NCBI RefSeq assembly: GCF_022662175.1
Contig: NZ_JAKMCR010000001.1
Span: 1-64,000, forward strand
Length of the DNA stretch: 64,000 bases
Reading direction: 5' to 3'
DNA from: Aestuariivivens marinum
Lineage (GTDB): Bacteria > Bacteroidota > Bacteroidia > Flavobacteriales > Flavobacteriaceae
The position numbers were made by a program, and so were the translations under genes. This document shows, piece after piece, positions 35,763 through 45,102 of the stretch. Numbering within the stretch: position 1 is the first letter of the stretch; every line of letters starts with the position of its first letter. The notes under the pieces were generated by a model. The model saw only the letters and a program-made list of their open reading frames with translations. It had not been told where the DNA came from and ran no database searches.

Positions 35763-37202
35763 ATGAACAGACGAAAATTTTTAATACAAAACAGTATTGC
35801 GGTTGGAGGCTTAACTGTATTACCTGCTTCCTTAGCGGCAAAGACACTAATAGATCAAAAAACATACACATCGAATAGGCCAAATCCAAACCAACGCACC
35901 TTTACAAGTCGGGCCGTTGAAGATTTAATCGCTGAAGTAAAAGCCAGTATAAAAGATGAGGAACTGGCTTGGCTATTCGAAAACTGTTATCCCAATACAC
36001 TGGACACTACAGTTGATTATGAAATTATAAATGGTAAGCCAGACACTTTTATCATCACAGGTGATATTGATGCCATGTGGTTAAGGGATTCTACCGCCCA
36101 AGTGTGGCCCTACATGCCTTTGATCAAAAAGGATGATAAATTAAAAAACCTTATTAAAGGGTTGGTTAACCGACAAACCAAATGCATTCTTAAGGATCCT
36201 TATGCTAATGCCTTTTATAAGGACTTAAGTAAAAAATCGGAATGGGAAAGTGACAAACCAACACCCATACCTGGAGTACACGAAAGAAAATGGGAAATAG
36301 ATTCCCTTTGTTATACCATTAGGTTAGCCAATGAGTATTACCAACGTACCCAAGACCCCTCAATTTTTGATGAAGATTGGAATCAAGCCATGCAACTTGT
36401 TGTAAAAACATTACGTACAGAACAAAGAAAACATGGTGAATCGCCATATACCTTTATTAGGCAAACGACGTCCATGATTGATGCCCCAACATTTGCAGGT
36501 ACAGGAAGACCTTTAAAACCCGTGGAGCTAATAGCTTCTATGTTCCGGCCTTCGGATGATGCTACCTTGTTTCCGTTTTTAATCCCTTCCAATATATTTG
36601 CTGTTATTTCATTAAAGCAATTGGCTGCTATTAATAAAAACGTCTTGAACAATTCTGCTTTTGCTGATGAATGTTCACGTTTTGCCAATGAAGTAGACGA
36701 AGCCATTAAGCAATATGCCATTTCCAATCATTTGGATTTTGGTAACATTTACGCTTATGAAGTGGATGGCTTTGGCAACAAAGTTTTTATGGACGATGCC
36801 AACGTACCCTCGTTAATGTCATTAGCCTATTTGGGAGCTCATAAGACTACAGATTCCATATACCAAAACACCAGACGCTTTCTGCTAAGCGACCACAACC
36901 CCTATTATTTAAAGGGTAAAGCTGCCGAAGGCCAAGCGAGTCCGCATACCGGGAAAAACAAAATATGGCCCATGGGTATTATTTTAAGGGCCATGACCAG
37001 CGACAATGATCAAGAAATCATCAAGTGTTTAACAATGCTTAAAAACACCCATGCTGGTACTGGATTTATGCACGAAGCCTTTAATAAGGACAACCCCGAA
37101 GATTTTAACAGGTCTTGGTTTGCCTGGGCCAACACACTGTTTGGGGAATTGATCATTAAAATTTACAGGGAGCGTAAATCTATACTATCCCATAGTTTTT
37201 AA
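35763..37202 (+). CDS. Glycoside hydrolase family 125 (exo-alpha-1,6-mannosidase)
   Basis: 479 aa. The start has a twin-arginine-like signal (MNRRKFLIQNSIAVGG, then hydrophobic, then SLAAK). The body matches GH125 (DUF1237): GDIDAMWLRDSTAQVWPYMP near residue 100 and the C-terminal GTGFMHEAFNKDNPEDFNRS block followed by WFAWANTLFGELI, which includes an acid residue of the active site. GH125 enzymes remove alpha-1,6-mannose in metal-independent fashion. No SusC/SusD or other glycoside hydrolase gene is beside it. A terminator follows. Confidence 0.92.
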   Translation: MNRRKFLIQNSIAVGGLTVLPASLAAKTLIDQKTYTSNRPNPNQRTFTSRAVEDLIAEVKASIKDEELAWLFENCYPNTLDTTVDYEIINGKPDTFIITGDIDAMWLRDSTAQVWPYMPLIKKDDKLKNLIKGLVNRQTKCILKDPYANAFYKDLSKKSEWESDKPTPIPGVHERKWEIDSLCYTIRLANEYYQRTQDPSIFDEDWNQAMQLVVKTLRTEQRKHGESPYTFIRQTTSMIDAPTFAGTGRPLKPVELIASMFRPSDDATLFPFLIPSNIFAVISLKQLAAINKNVLNNSAFADECSRFANEVDEAIKQYAISNHLDFGNIYAYEVDGFGNKVFMDDANVPSLMSLAYLGAHKTTDSIYQNTRRFLLSDHNPYYLKGKAAEGQASPHTGKNKIWPMGIILRAMTSDNDQEIIKCLTMLKNTHAGTGFMHEAFNKDNPEDFNRSWFAWANTLFGELIIKIYRERKSILSHSF

Positions 37203-37222
37203 GATATTTTCTTATAAAATAC

Positions 37223-37253
37223 AAAAGCCCAGTAATAAAATTACTGGGCTTTT
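37223..37253 (+). terminator. Intrinsic terminator after GH125
   Basis: AAAAGCCCAGTAA and TTACTGGGCTTTT pair perfectly over 13 bases with a five-base loop. Confidence 0.85.
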
Positions 37254-37459
37254 AAACTAACTAACCAACTAAACTAAATTTATTCACTAATAACTAATCT
37301 TATGAAAAGAAATTATGTGCTATATGATTTATAAATCTAACTACGGTACAAAGAGACGCAATTTTTTTAATATGTAAAACTAATTTAGAAATGTTTAACA
37401 GCTTACTTTCTAATTTTATAATTTCTTTAAGAATTAAAGGTCTTGTAAAAAGAAATTGA

Positions 37460-38284
37460 TTAAGGAAATAGGTTATCTATCTCTGATTGGTAAGCCCTAT
37501 ATTCCATTAGATTATTATGATTTCCTTCCTCTATCACAATAAAAGTTGTTTGCAGTTTTGGGCTAATCGTAACTAATTTTTTTGCAGAGGAAAACGGAAC
37601 AACCTCATCTTGAGTGCCGTGAAAAATAGTTATTGGACAATTCACATTTGGAATAAACTCAAAGCTTGGAAATTTATAGTTTAATAGCTGCTTTACTGGA
37701 AAAATAGGAAATTTGAGTTGCGCAACATCTGTCATACTATAATAAGGTGTTTCTAAAATAAGTTGTTTCGGTTTGTTTTTTGAAGCTAAATATGTTGCCA
37801 TTGCTGTCCCTAAGGAGCGTCCATAAAGTGTAATAACTTGTTCATTATAACCTTGTTTTAGGTAATTATAAAATAATTTGGCATCATTGTAAAAAGATGC
37901 TTCACTTAGTTTTCCGATACTTTTACCATAAGCTCTGTAATCCATAATTAGCACATCATACCTCCTTTCAACAAAAGGCTCTACAATGGCGCCCCATCTG
38001 GACAGATTATCAGCATTTCCATGAAAATACAGGATAACGCCCTTTGGGTTTTCAACTTTAAAATGAATAGCATTTAGTATAGCTCCATCATTAGTCTTTA
38101 AAAATAATTCTTCGAAATTATATGTGAATTGGTACTCAAAGTCCTGTTCTAGTGCTGTAGGCAGAAACAATAGCCTTTCTTGGAAAACGTATAGTAATGT
38201 TAAAATCATAACATAAAGACTTATAAAAATAAAAAATATCTTCTTAAGCTTATGTTTTATTAGGTTTGGAGCTGTGTTTAACAT
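37460..38284 (-). CDS. Membrane-anchored alpha/beta hydrolase (second of a tandem pair)
   Basis: 274 aa from the ATG at 38284; the start at 38308 is possible. An N-terminal hydrophobic segment anchors the protein, and it then reads as BAAT/DUF1749-like: ANLSR... VILYFHGNADNLSRWG, the nucleophile elbow LYGRSLGTAMATYLA with Ser, Asp in FHGTQDEVVPF and His in EEGNHNNLM. It overlaps the paralogue upstream by 35 bases. Substrate unknown; lipase-like or acyl-esterase activity is plausible. Part of the minus-strand block 37.4-39.1 kb. Confidence 0.85.
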   Translation of the reverse strand: MLNTAPNLIKHKLKKIFFIFISLYVMILTLLYVFQERLLFLPTALEQDFEYQFTYNFEELFLKTNDGAILNAIHFKVENPKGVILYFHGNADNLSRWGAIVEPFVERRYDVLIMDYRAYGKSIGKLSEASFYNDAKLFYNYLKQGYNEQVITLYGRSLGTAMATYLASKNKPKQLILETPYYSMTDVAQLKFPIFPVKQLLNYKFPSFEFIPNVNCPITIFHGTQDEVVPFSSAKKLVTISPKLQTTFIVIEEGNHNNLMEYRAYQSEIDNLFP

Positions 38285-39122
38285 GAATACTAGTTGTTGA
38301 TAAATCAATATTTTGAGGCTTTGAATTTAAGATATCATGAATCATTTTATGATAAGATTCAAAATTATTTAAATTTTTATGTCCACCCCCTATTATAGTG
38401 TGAAGTTTTGTTCGTTTTGGGTTTACCTTAGATAGTTTTATACTGGTTTTATACGGAATAAGTTTATCGTTTGTTCCATGTATTATGTGAATTGGACATC
38501 TTACATATTTTAACCATTTATATGTTGGTAATGGATATTTAAGTAATACCGATAAGGGCATAAATGGGGCGTATCGAGCAGTAACTTTGGTCAAGCTATA
38601 ATAGGGAGCATCCAAAATAAGCATTTTAGGATTGTTCAACGAGGCCAATTTTGCAGCAAATCCAGACCCTAAAGACCTGCCGTAAAGGATAATCCTGTCT
38701 TCTGAGATTCGTTCCTTAATTTTATTATACACTTCCTGTAAATCCCTTTTAATAGCTTTTTGCGAACGCTTTCCGGTACTCTTACCAAAACCCCGATAAT
38801 CTACCATTAAAACATTATAATTATGTCTGGTAAAATCTACAGCAAACTTCCCCCAGCCCTTTATACTTTTTGAGTTCCCTTTAAGATATAAAACCACTCC
38901 TCTAGAATCTCCTTTGGGCATAAACAGAAGACCATTGATAACTGCACCATCCCTGGTTTCAAGGTTATATTCTTTAGTGTTCTGATTATCATAATAAAAC
39001 TCAAAATCTTTGGATAGCTTTTCAGGTTTAAACAGCATATAATCCTGCAAATAATACAATGCTACACTAACAGTTATATAAATAGATATAATTAGTAATA
39101 TGGTTGAAACCCAGTACGCCAT
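38250..39122 (-). CDS. Membrane-anchored alpha/beta hydrolase (first of a tandem pair)
   Basis: 290 aa. One N-terminal transmembrane helix (ILLIISIYITVSVALYYL), then the same layout as its neighbour: GVVLYLKGNSKSIKGWG, LYGRSLGSGFAAKLASLN with the nucleophile Ser, Asp in HGTNDKLIPY and His in GGGHKNL. The oxyanion sequence LKGN differs from the HGN of its partner. The two proteins are roughly one-third identical by eye, so this is a tandem duplication of some age. Confidence 0.85.
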   Translation of the reverse strand: MAYWVSTILLIISIYITVSVALYYLQDYMLFKPEKLSKDFEFYYDNQNTKEYNLETRDGAVINGLLFMPKGDSRGVVLYLKGNSKSIKGWGKFAVDFTRHNYNVLMVDYRGFGKSTGKRSQKAIKRDLQEVYNKIKERISEDRIILYGRSLGSGFAAKLASLNNPKMLILDAPYYSLTKVTARYAPFMPLSVLLKYPLPTYKWLKYVRCPIHIIHGTNDKLIPYKTSIKLSKVNPKRTKLHTIIGGGHKNLNNFESYHKMIHDILNSKPQNIDLSTTSIHVKHSSKPNKT

Positions 39123-39372
39123 TGGCAGATTATAATCATACTAATATACAAATTACTACTCATAACATTTTTAAAAACATTTCTACAAATGGATCCCTAT
39201 AGGCTAGAGCATAATAAATACTCCATGAAATAATCCCATCGCTTTAATATTCTTAACTCTAAAACACATTATTGTATTAAATATTGCTAGAACAAAATTC
39301 CCAATGTTAACCTCCCACACAGAAACCACACCATATAGTTTTATAATTTCTTTAAGAAAATAGTTTTTCACC

Positions 39373-39942
39373 TCACTTAACACCTATCTTTTTTACATAA
39401 TCTTTAATAGAAATATTATTAACAATAACATCATCCAAAACCGCCTCACCTGCTTTTACATAAACTAATGCATGGGTATCAATTAAGGAATCCTGATGAG
39501 CATTTCTTACCGCTACCTCAGCATCATAAGCTTTGGTTTCCTCAATATAATATCTATTAAACGGATATTGAATATTTAATTCCTTACTTTGTTTATTGTA
39601 CCATCTTGCCTTAGCATTCACAAAATTCTTCTTTTCATTTGGTAATAGTACTCGACTAATCTTTGACACTTTAGCATATCCTAAACTGTCTGTTTCAAGG
39701 TAAATGTAAAGATCCTCACCTCTCTGCCAGGTTGAATCTTTAGTTTCATACAACCCAACTTCAAAATCTAAGGCAATATATCTACCTCTAAATGGGTCTG
39801 CTGGATCAATAGGCCTTGTTTTAAACTTATATAATTGACCCTTAGCAAGAATATCTTCTTTACCAAGAATCATATTAATAGGTACAAAAATTTGTGCTAT
39901 GGCAACAACTATAAACAGTATAAAAATATGTATTGTTCTCAT
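39373..39942 (-). CDS. GDYXXLXY-motif protein
   Basis: 189 aa. An N-terminal transmembrane helix (IHIFILFIVVAIAQIFVPI) and the motif FRGRYIALDFEVG near residue 50, which is the GDYXXLXY family's signature region with R in place of D. The family is almost always encoded next to a DUF2157 membrane protein, as here (4-base gap). The pair is thought to form a membrane unit of unknown role. Confidence 0.88.
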   Translation of the reverse strand: MRTIHIFILFIVVAIAQIFVPINMILGKEDILAKGQLYKFKTRPIDPADPFRGRYIALDFEVGLYETKDSTWQRGEDLYIYLETDSLGYAKVSKISRVLLPNEKKNFVNAKARWYNKQSKELNIQYPFNRYYIEETKAYDAEVAVRNAHQDSLIDTHALVYVKAGEAVLDDVIVNNISIKDYVKKIGVK

Positions 39943-39946
39943 CTTT

Positions 39947-41242
39947 CTATTTTTTTAAATTCATTTTTCCTTCCTTTTGTCTTTTAAGCATAAAATAGTT
40001 GGTTAAAAAGAAGCCCAGACCAAATCCTAAAAACAATACTCCGCGAATTACAAAGGACATCTCTGTATCAAAAAACCTGCAAACTATTAAAACAGCTATG
40101 ATCAATAAACCATAGTTTGATATCCCAAAATGAAATGTGTCTGCTCCTTTTTTTATAGTCAAAATACCAATGGCCAAAATCAACAGGTTTATTATTATTA
40201 ATGGAATATATTTGTTATTAAAACCAGCAAAAAATACGATAGTAAATATTAGAAAAGTGTAATGGGTCAAATCAATTTTAGAAATCCATTGTTTAGCTAT
40301 GCCATATATCAATATCCCTATGGCAATTAGCAATAAAAATAGTGTGATATAAAATTCCTGTGAAGAATAAACTAATTCTGTTTTTTTTATTGCTTCCCAC
40401 ATCAAGTCAAAACTGGTTAACAAAAGCATATAAATGGTTCCCAATGAGCCTAAAACCAAATAGGCATTACCTCTTAATTTTAAATTACTAAATAATGGCA
40501 TTTTTCCAATGCTATAAAAAATGCCATATAGCACCACATACATTAACACACCTAATTCACTTGTCTTATGTACAAAGGTTCCTAGAACTATATTAAGACT
40601 TAAAGGAAATAACCAATTAAAAATAGAAGTAATGTTTGCAGCCGATTTATATTTTAAAAGTTGCCAATAATGAGGGAACACCAAACCCAAAAGCAATAAA
40701 TAATACCATGGAGTCTTTCCGTTGCTTAGATAAGAATATCCAAAATCTGCCGCATAAAATGTCATAAAAATGATGTGTAATATTGCTAAACTATGTGACC
40801 TTAAAAAATAAATTAATGGAAAACACAGTAATATCCATGTCAAAATGAAATCGCTAAAGTTTCCCGGTATATTATAAATTTGACTTATAAGAGATATACA
40901 TGAGCCGACCACAAAAAACAAAAGCGTACCGGTAGACTCTTTCCAAACATTGTTTTTATTCTTAAAAATTGAAATACCAACAAATACCTGTCCTAATACT
41001 AAGGGCAAAAAAGCCAAAGAGGTTTTGATTGATTTTGAAAAATCATCCCAATTATGTGCTAAAATCAATATAATTCCCAATCCTATTAGTAAACCACCTA
41101 GAACTCCAAAAACGGTAAACATCCTATTGGGGACATCTACTTTTTTGGATTGATAATAAGCTTCCATTTTTGAAGCACTTTCTTTTGATATGACCTGTTG
41201 TTCAACAAGTTCCTTAATATCATTTTGAATTTTTGAATTCAT
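39947..41242 (-). CDS. DUF2157 multi-pass membrane protein
   Basis: 431 aa. The cytoplasmic N-terminus (KIQNDIKELVEQQVISKESA) and first helix region VFGVLGGLLIGLGIILILAH match DUF2157, followed by about ten more transmembrane helices. Function unknown. Coupled to the GDYXXLXY gene. Confidence 0.9.
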   Translation of the reverse strand: MNSKIQNDIKELVEQQVISKESASKMEAYYQSKKVDVPNRMFTVFGVLGGLLIGLGIILILAHNWDDFSKSIKTSLAFLPLVLGQVFVGISIFKNKNNVWKESTGTLLFFVVGSCISLISQIYNIPGNFSDFILTWILLCFPLIYFLRSHSLAILHIIFMTFYAADFGYSYLSNGKTPWYYLLLLGLVFPHYWQLLKYKSAANITSIFNWLFPLSLNIVLGTFVHKTSELGVLMYVVLYGIFYSIGKMPLFSNLKLRGNAYLVLGSLGTIYMLLLTSFDLMWEAIKKTELVYSSQEFYITLFLLLIAIGILIYGIAKQWISKIDLTHYTFLIFTIVFFAGFNNKYIPLIIINLLILAIGILTIKKGADTFHFGISNYGLLIIAVLIVCRFFDTEMSFVIRGVLFLGFGLGFFLTNYFMLKRQKEGKMNLKK

Positions 41243-41368
41243 TTATAATACTGTTTTAATTCTATTACTTAACTTTCACCCTTTAATTATCTGTTTTGGA
41301 TTCCATGTAAAATGCCAATAATACTATTACTAGAAAAAGGGTAACTCCTTCATCATTGCCTCTTAAGA

Positions 41369-42115
41369 TTAAACGGTGTTTAAAATTATTTCACGACGCT
41401 CTATATAGGTAAAAACCAATACTGCCAAACCAATTGCAGATATAATGTGCTTAATGGAATGCCCACTTATGAAAGATAATGTGCCAAAAATTTCTTCATC
41501 ATAATTCTCACTTAGTTTAGCAATTATATATGCCACTATTAGCGTCCAATAGCCATAGTTCATAGTAAAACTAGATTTAAAACTTAACAGAATAATAGGC
41601 AATGCAAACATTGGATAAAACTGCACTAAAACATACGGTCTTAAATCATTAAAAACCACCCAATAAACAACAGATAGCATTCCAACAAAAACTAAAGGCA
41701 TTAAAAGCCTATTACCGAGTTTAGGGTTAATGAATTCACTCAAGATAATAGATACCAACGACATGAAAACTATTGTCATAGGTAATCTATCCCATACCAA
41801 AGATGAATTAGTTGGGCTTAAATGGTAATAACCCGAACCAATTGAAACAAGAATAATTCCAATGAAAAGAAAACAATATTGGATTTTGTATCCCAAAATT
41901 TTATTAACATTAATTAGACCCCAAATACCAACTATAGCAAATGGAATATTTGAAACAACATTCCAAAAATTAGCAACATTAAACCTTTCAACAGCATCAC
42001 TAAAGTTATGATATAATGGGTCTTGCGCTATTGGATCAATTAAAAAAACACCTATAGCCGAAAAAACAGCCAGGACAATTAATAAGCCCACTCCTATTTT
42101 TTCTTGTGTTCTCAT
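41369..42115 (-). CDS. Alkaline-ceramidase-like membrane amidase (CREST family)
   Basis: 248 aa, about seven transmembrane helices. Alkaline ceramidases keep a zinc site of three His plus Asp and Ser with the spacing S-x3-H, D eleven residues after that H, and a distant H-x3-H. This protein has S94 and H98 (GSGYYH), D109 (WDRLP, eleven after H98), and H219/H223 (HSIKH). All five are present, so it should be an active zinc amidase. In eukaryotes the substrate is ceramide; flavobacteria do not normally make ceramide but many make sulfonolipids, so N-acyl capnine or another N-acyl lipid is a possible substrate (inference). It is followed on the strand by DUF2157/GDYXXLXY after 126 bases. Confidence 0.88.
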   Translation of the reverse strand: MRTQEKIGVGLLIVLAVFSAIGVFLIDPIAQDPLYHNFSDAVERFNVANFWNVVSNIPFAIVGIWGLINVNKILGYKIQYCFLFIGIILVSIGSGYYHLSPTNSSLVWDRLPMTIVFMSLVSIILSEFINPKLGNRLLMPLVFVGMLSVVYWVVFNDLRPYVLVQFYPMFALPIILLSFKSSFTMNYGYWTLIVAYIIAKLSENYDEEIFGTLSFISGHSIKHIISAIGLAVLVFTYIERREIILNTV

Positions 42116-42152
42116 ATTTATAGCTTACAGATTTGAGTGAGTCATTGGTACT

Positions 42153-42632
42153 TTAAAACAAAAAAATCATATAAATAATAATGCCTTCAGCAATACCAGT
42201 AATTATACTCATACCCAGAATATCCTTAACCTTACTTCTTAAAAAGAATACGGTACTTAAAATAGCCATTATGGCTGCAAGCAAAATTTCCAATGCTCCT
42301 ATTTTGGACATTAGATAGGTTATGCCAGTAAATCCTACGGTAACTGCTAAGGCAATGATACAGAATCTTACTATCTCATTTTTGCTATAATTACCTTCGG
42401 TAAATCCTTTCTGTAAATCTCTCAAAATAGAAAGAATAAACAATAATGGCACTACAGACAGAAATGGGGCAAATACCACCTTAATGCCTTTAATAATGGA
42501 GAGATCATTGTAAAAAAAGAAAGCAATTGTTGTAAACAATAGTAGGCCTGTTACAATAATGGCTTGAAAGGTAAACAACAGTTCCCGTTTTGAAGCGTTG
42601 TTTTTTTCTGTGTTTTGAAGTACTTGTTGCAT
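42153..42632 (-). CDS. Small four-helix membrane protein (A)
   Basis: 159 aa, a polar start then four hydrophobic helices. It looks like a distant relative of the next gene: a central IKGIKVVFAPFLSVVPLLFI segment against VIKIIASIVFPIPMLFFV, and a C-terminal helix with a short Lys/Asn turn before it. No known family recognised. Encoded between the CREST amidase (37 bases) and protein B (31 bases) on the same strand, so one operon. Confidence 0.7.
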   Translation of the reverse strand: MQQVLQNTEKNNASKRELLFTFQAIIVTGLLLFTTIAFFFYNDLSIIKGIKVVFAPFLSVVPLLFILSILRDLQKGFTEGNYSKNEIVRFCIIALAVTVGFTGITYLMSKIGALEILLAAIMAILSTVFFLRSKVKDILGMSIITGIAEGIIIYMIFLF

Positions 42633-42663
42633 AATTTAAAATTTTGATAATTCCGCTTTTCTA

Positions 42664-43131
42664 TTATGAAGACAAAAAGAATACATGAATCGCAAGTGAT
42701 AATAGCACGCCGCTCAATATACCATTGGCCTTCAAATTATTATATAAGATAAAATTTAACACATAAGTGCTCACAGCAGTAGAGTTGATGAGATGTGCAA
42801 AAATCAAATTGTTTTCAAGGTTTTGATGTGTTAAAAACTCTATTAGTTGCATTATTCCTATTCCAGTTATTATAGTTAATAGCAATAATATGGTAGCAGG
42901 TTTTTGGTTTTTAAGTTTATAATCATCTGTATTTTGAGGCAAAAAGTGTTGAATTAAGATAAACCTAACAAAAAACAACATGGGTATTGGGAATACAATA
43001 GATGCAATGATTTTAATGACATCCTTGAGTGTCTTTATTTCATCATAGCCCAAAAATACCAGGTACACAAACACCACAACTGAAACACCTGTAGTTACCA
43101 AAAAAGCTATATTTAATTTTCTTAGTATCAT
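42664..43131 (-). CDS. Small four-helix membrane protein (B)
   Basis: 155 aa, four transmembrane helices, MILRKLNIAFLVTTGVSVVV start. Resembles protein A in size, helix spacing and several segments. No known family. It is the first gene of the run that continues into protein A and the CREST amidase. A partner or regulator of the amidase is possible, but nothing in the sequence proves it. Confidence 0.68.
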   Translation of the reverse strand: MILRKLNIAFLVTTGVSVVVFVYLVFLGYDEIKTLKDVIKIIASIVFPIPMLFFVRFILIQHFLPQNTDDYKLKNQKPATILLLLTIITGIGIMQLIEFLTHQNLENNLIFAHLINSTAVSTYVLNFILYNNLKANGILSGVLLSLAIHVFFLSS

Positions 43132-43582
43132 TACGGCTATTCTATGTTAGGAACATTTAAAAGCATTTTATCATATTGTTTAGTAACCTATTATTATAGG
43201 TTTCATGGTTTTAAGAAGTTCTATTTAAATAGAATCAGGTTTAGCTTTATAAATCCCTTGTATTATCATAATAAGTATTAAAACTCTTAAAGGACACTAT
43301 TTTTTTATTATTTAATGATTTTTTATAATACCTATTGATTAATACATAGTAAATGTATTTATCCAAAACTACCTGAGTGAAAGTAGAAATGTTTGTTGCT
43401 CTAAAATCCATGATATAATTGTTTAAGTTCTTCTCTTTTACTTATTAACTTTAATACAAATTTGTTAAGTATTCTAAAGTTTTTAAATACAGATTTTAAA
43501 AAAAACTGACGACTTAATTTACAATATTATAACTATTCTTAATATATTTATTATATTATTACTGCAATAACTGACGATTAAA
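43132..43582. other. Divergent intergenic region
   Basis: 451 bases between the start of membrane protein B (minus) and the solenoid protein (plus). It is very AT-rich. The word AACTGACGA occurs twice in direct orientation (43504-43512 and 43569-43577), 65 bases apart, the second ending five bases before the ATG at 43583. That could be an operator, but two short copies may be chance. No small gene with clear support is seen. Confidence 0.5.
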
Positions 43583-45091
43583 ATGTATGATTTAAAAACT
43601 ATAATTTCCACTTTTTCTAAAGATGACGCACAACGTTTTACATCATACTTAGAAAAAAAGAACAAACGACGGGATGCCAAAAACATACAATTATTCAAAC
43701 TGCTAAATGAAAACAGTTTGAACTCAGAAGAAATTTGTTTAAAGCTATATGGCGATCAAAAAAAAGACGCTTACCACGCCCTTAGAAAGCGCTTGTTCCA
43801 GTCTATTATTAACTTTTCAGCCAATTCAAGTTTAGAGGATGAAAACTCCATACAAATGGAGGTCATAAAATACATTTTGGCCTCACGAAACTACTTGCAA
43901 CAAAAGCAATATAAAGTCGCATTTAAAATTTTGCATAAGGCAGAAACCATTTCAAAAGAACATCATTTGTACCCTCTCCTTAACGAAATTTACCATACCC
44001 AAATCCAATACGCTTATGCATTTCCAAAGATTAAATTTGATGAAGTCATCAAAAAATTTAATTCAAATAGGGAAAACCATTTACTAGAAGACCAATTGAA
44101 TATCGTTTATTCAAAAATAAAGCTAAAGTTAGCACAGGAAGACACTAGTGATTTACAAACCATCTTAGATAATACTTTGAGCGAGTACAATATTGACATT
44201 ATTAGTCATCTATCATTTAAGACTTTATTTCAATTGATCAGCATTGTGTCTGTTTCTGCATTTGCCACCAATGATTATTTAAAAATAGAATCTTTTTTAA
44301 TTGAAACTTACAACAAAATATTATCCTATAAAGATAAAGAAAAGCAACCTTATTACCACATTCAAATAGTATATCATATTGCCAATACTTTATTCAGAAA
44401 TAAAAAATTTATTGATTCAGAAGCTTATTTGTATCAAATGCATGAACTTATGCTTCAGTATAGAAGTAAATATTATAATACCTTTAAGCTAAAATATAAT
44501 TTATTATTAAGCTTAAACTACAACTTTACCAATCGTCAAAATAAAGCCATTACAATCTTAGAGTCTTTTATTAATCAAAAATTTCAAGACACAGAATCTG
44601 TCTTGGACATCTATTTAAGTCTTGTAATGTATTATTTCCAAAAAGGAGAACTTAAAAAAGCACATTATCTATTTTTAAAGTTCTATCATTCTGATGCTTG
44701 GTATTCTGAAAAAGCTGGCAAGGAATGGGTTATAAAGAAAAGTTTGATTGACATTTTATTACATATAGAATTAAACCATATAGACTTGGTAGAATCCAGA
44801 CTGTTGAGTTTTAAGAGAAGTCATTTTAAATACCTTAGGAGTATTAAGCAAGAGCGTGCCATAACCTATGTAAAATTGGTGGAGTATTATTATAAACATC
44901 CAGAGCTTATAACCACAGAAACGTTTAAGGATAAGGTAGAATCTTCATTCGAATGGATTAGCTCACAAAAAGAAGATATTTTTGTAATGAGTTTTTATGC
45001 CTGGTTAAAAAGCAAAATGGAAAAACAGAACTTGTACAAGGTTACTCTTAAACTTTTTAATAATACCGAAACCATTCCATCAAAACTTTAA
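43583..45091 (+). CDS. Alpha-solenoid (TPR-like) protein of unknown function
   Basis: 502 aa, no signal or membrane helix. Almost wholly helical; the first 70 residues (TSYLEKKNKRRDAKNIQLFK and KKDAYHALRKRLFQSII) look like a small helical head, and the rest looks like TPR-like pairs. I recall this as a conserved flavobacterial hypothetical. It is followed 11 bases later by the outer-membrane-like gene and is likely co-transcribed. Confidence 0.75.
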   Translation: MYDLKTIISTFSKDDAQRFTSYLEKKNKRRDAKNIQLFKLLNENSLNSEEICLKLYGDQKKDAYHALRKRLFQSIINFSANSSLEDENSIQMEVIKYILASRNYLQQKQYKVAFKILHKAETISKEHHLYPLLNEIYHTQIQYAYAFPKIKFDEVIKKFNSNRENHLLEDQLNIVYSKIKLKLAQEDTSDLQTILDNTLSEYNIDIISHLSFKTLFQLISIVSVSAFATNDYLKIESFLIETYNKILSYKDKEKQPYYHIQIVYHIANTLFRNKKFIDSEAYLYQMHELMLQYRSKYYNTFKLKYNLLLSLNYNFTNRQNKAITILESFINQKFQDTESVLDIYLSLVMYYFQKGELKKAHYLFLKFYHSDAWYSEKAGKEWVIKKSLIDILLHIELNHIDLVESRLLSFKRSHFKYLRSIKQERAITYVKLVEYYYKHPELITTETFKDKVESSFEWISSQKEDIFVMSFYAWLKSKMEKQNLYKVTLKLFNNTETIPSKL

Positions 45092-45102
45092 GTGTTTTAC
45101 GT

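Noticed and set aside
43132-43582. Small gene in the divergent gap
   Set aside because: Only short frames without family features or start context.
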